Shown here in pieces: positions 62,571 through 64,000 of a stretch of 64,000 bases of DNA (positions are counted from its first letter, which is position 1; each line of letters starts with the position of its first letter). The DNA comes from Prosopocoilus inquinatus (taxonomy: Eukaryota; Arthropoda; Insecta; Coleoptera; Lucanidae), in NCBI GenBank assembly GCA_036172665.1, contig CM069873.1:36756001-36820000 (forward strand), given 5' to 3'. Below the pieces are notes generated by a model. It worked only from the letters and a program-made list of their open reading frames with translations. It made no database searches and was not told where the DNA came from. Position numbers and translations under genes: made by a program.

Positions 62571-64000
62571 GACGTTTGGATGGGCTCCAGTAACTCTGAA
62601 GTGAGATACGAAGTTCTCGGACGCAGCTGAAGCTGGAAATAGTTTTAAATGAAACAACACGCATTATCGTTGTTCCTGTGATATATCTAATCGATCCTTA
62701 CTCATCTATCATGTTATTTGGCGTTTCGATGGACTCCAGTAACTTTGATGTGAGATACGAAGTTCTCGGACGCAGCTGAAGCTGGAAATAGTTTCAAATG
62801 AAACAGCACGTATTAGCGTTGTTCCTGTGATGTATCTAATCGATCCTTATTTATCTATCATGTTATTTGACGTTTCGATGCACTCTAGTAACTCTGATGT
62901 GAGATACGAAGTTTTTGGACGCAGCAGGAGCTGGAAATAGTTTTAAACGAAACAACACGTATTAGCGTTGTTCCTGTGATGTATCTAATCGATCCTTATT
63001 TATTTATCATGTTATTTGACCTATCGATGGACTCTAGTAACTCTGATGTGAGATGCGAAGTTTTTGGGCGCAGCAGGAGCTGGAAATAGTTTTAAACGAA
63101 GCAACACGTATTAGCGTTGTTCCTGTGATGTATCTAATAGATCCTTACTTAGCTACTATGTTATTTGACGTTTCGATGGACTCCAGTAACTCTAATGTGA
63201 GATACGAAATTTTCGGACGCAGCAGAAGCTGGAAATAGTTTTAAACGAAACAACACGCATTAGCGTTGTTCCTGTGATGTATCTAATCGATCCTTACTCA
63301 TCTATCATGTTATTTGACGTTTCGATGGACTCCTGTAACTCTAATGTGAGATACGAAATTTTCGGACGCAGCAGAAGCTGGAAATAGTTTTAAATGAAAC
63401 AACACGCATTGGCGTTGTTCTTGTGATGTATCTAATCGATCCTTACTCATCTATCATGATATTTGACGTTTGGATGCACTCCAGTAACTCTGATGTGAGA
63501 TACAAAGTTCTCGGACGCAGCAGAAGCTGGAAATAGTTTTGAACGAAACAACACGTATTAGCGTTGTTCCTGTGATGTATCTAATCGATCCTTACTTATC
63601 TATCATGTTATTTGAAGTTTGGATGGACTCCAGAAACTCTGATGAGAGATACAAAGTTTTCGGACGCAGCAGAAGCTGGAAATAGTTTTAAACGAAACAA
63701 CACGTATTAGCGTAGTTCCTGTGATGAATGTAATCGATCCTTACTCATCTATCATGTTATTTGACGTTTGGATGGGCTCCAGCAACTCTGAAGTGAGATA
63801 CGAAGTTCTCGGACGCAGTTGAAGCTGGAAATAGTTTTAAATGAAACAGCACGTATTAGCGTTGTTCCTGTGATGTATCTAATCGATCCTTACTCATCTA
63901 TCATGTTATTTGACGTTTTGATGGACTCCAGTAACTCTAATGTGAGATACGAAATTTTCGGACCCAGCAGAAGCTGGAAATAGTTTTAAACGAAACAACA
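62571..64000 (+). repeat. Tail: satellite copied from the 26.4-kb and 29.3-kb neighbourhoods
   Basis: Class A-like and D-like monomers (62,571-62,850) are followed by 62,855-63,370, which matches 26,363-26,880 (cgaagc 63,097/26,605; cctgtaact 63,332/26,849). From ~63,390 it matches 29,290-29,900 (spacing 34,099; gatgagag at ~63,643; gacgttttga at ~63,912) in HOR order B-G-A-F. The window ends inside a monomer. A private agatgcgaag at ~63,051 (elsewhere agatacgaag) gives an accidental ATG and a 61-codon open frame to 63,238. I do not regard that frame as a gene. Confidence 0.87.

Larger units (their letters stand above)
1..64000 (+). repeat. 149-bp satellite DNA tandem array, about 430 monomers, fills the window
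   Basis: Every line of the window reads as the same unit. Taking the unit to start at the word ctatcatg, starts fall at 4, 153, 301, 450 and so on, a step of 149 (148 where one base is lost near 188). All units are in the same orientation and none is interrupted by other sequence. By eye, neighbouring units differ at roughly 5-15 positions, while units one higher-order period apart are nearly identical. The consensus is 29 C and 31 G in 149 (40% GC) with 9 CpGs, about 1.5 times expectation. A length of 149 is close to a nucleosome core (147 bp). Because 149 is not a multiple of 3, any reading frame rotates from unit to unit and meets stops quickly, which argues against coding. A centromeric or pericentromeric location is an inference from array form only. 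The array continues past both window edges. Confidence 0.98.

Noticed and set aside
63053..63238. 61-codon open frame on the plus strand starting at agatgcgaag
   Set aside because: The ATG is created by a private a-to-g change in one monomer, and the frame ends at the usual monomer stop. It is accidental.
1..64000. CRISPR array or other repeat-spacer system
   Set aside because: There are no unique spacers. Similarity is continuous across the whole 149-bp unit and the unit is far longer than a CRISPR repeat.
1..64000. Transposon, insertion sequence, retroelement or viral insertion interrupting the array
   Set aside because: I found no break in monomer phase longer than 9 bp, no terminal inverted repeats flanking foreign sequence and no long open frame.
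1..64000. Pol III internal promoter (B-box-like tttcgatgg) or tRNA/5S-derived repeat
   Set aside because: The match to GWTCRANNC fails at the first and last bases, no A box lies at a suitable distance, and no tRNA cloverleaf can be drawn.
1..64000. Telomeric repeats or ribosomal DNA
   Set aside because: There are no short TTAGG- or TTAGGG-type runs and no rRNA-like sequence anywhere in the window.
1..64000. Orientation switches within the array
   Set aside because: The word ctatcatg, or its close variants, followed by ttatttg reads in the same direction throughout. I found no stretch of reverse-complement monomers.

Overview
The whole 64,000-base window is one uninterrupted satellite-DNA array. 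A 149-bp unit is repeated head to tail about 430 times (64,000/149 = 429.5), always in the same orientation. It enters at base 1 and leaves at base 64,000 in mid-unit, so the true array is longer than the window. I see no gene, RNA gene, transposon, CRISPR array or unique stretch anywhere. The unit is about 40% GC with 9 CpGs, against about 6 expected from its base composition. A long homogeneous array with nested higher-order structure points to eukaryotic (peri)centromeric or other constitutive heterochromatin. The undepleted CpG suggests a genome with little CpG methylation of repeats, for example many insects and other invertebrates. I cannot name the species.

Layout. (1) Bases 1-25,730 are two long diverged copies of one segment: 1-~12,030 and 12,809-~25,730. 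Corresponding sites lie 12,808, 11,914, 13,404, 13,399 and 13,700 bp apart along their length, and the steps are whole numbers of monomers apart from a few bases of indel. The ends of both copies (9,683-11,768 and 22,489-25,617) show a clean 7-monomer, 1,043-bp higher-order repeat (HOR). (2) Bases 25,618-41,404 are a mosaic. It contains a monomer cassette repeated at 27,481, 30,610 and 35,814, and a 5,204-bp (35-monomer) tandem duplication, with 7-mer HOR fragments throughout. (3) Bases 41,405-62,570 are a nested set of recent tandem duplications: 8,938/7,002 bp, 1,936 bp inside the first copy, and then 4,172/3,576 bp with a clean 4-monomer (596-bp) deletion. (4) Bases 62,571-64,000 return to sequence copied from ~26.4 kb and ~29.3 kb, so the mosaic of region 2 probably continues beyond the window.

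Nothing here works together in the sense of an operon. The logic is evolutionary. Monomers fall into a limited set of recognisable variant classes. These classes recur in fixed order, and nearly all length changes between copies are integer multiples of 149 bp. That is the signature of unequal exchange or in-register replication slippage. Chimeric monomers mark several of the joins. The few 60-65-codon open frames are accidental by-products of point changes that remove a stop in one monomer, and I do not call them genes.
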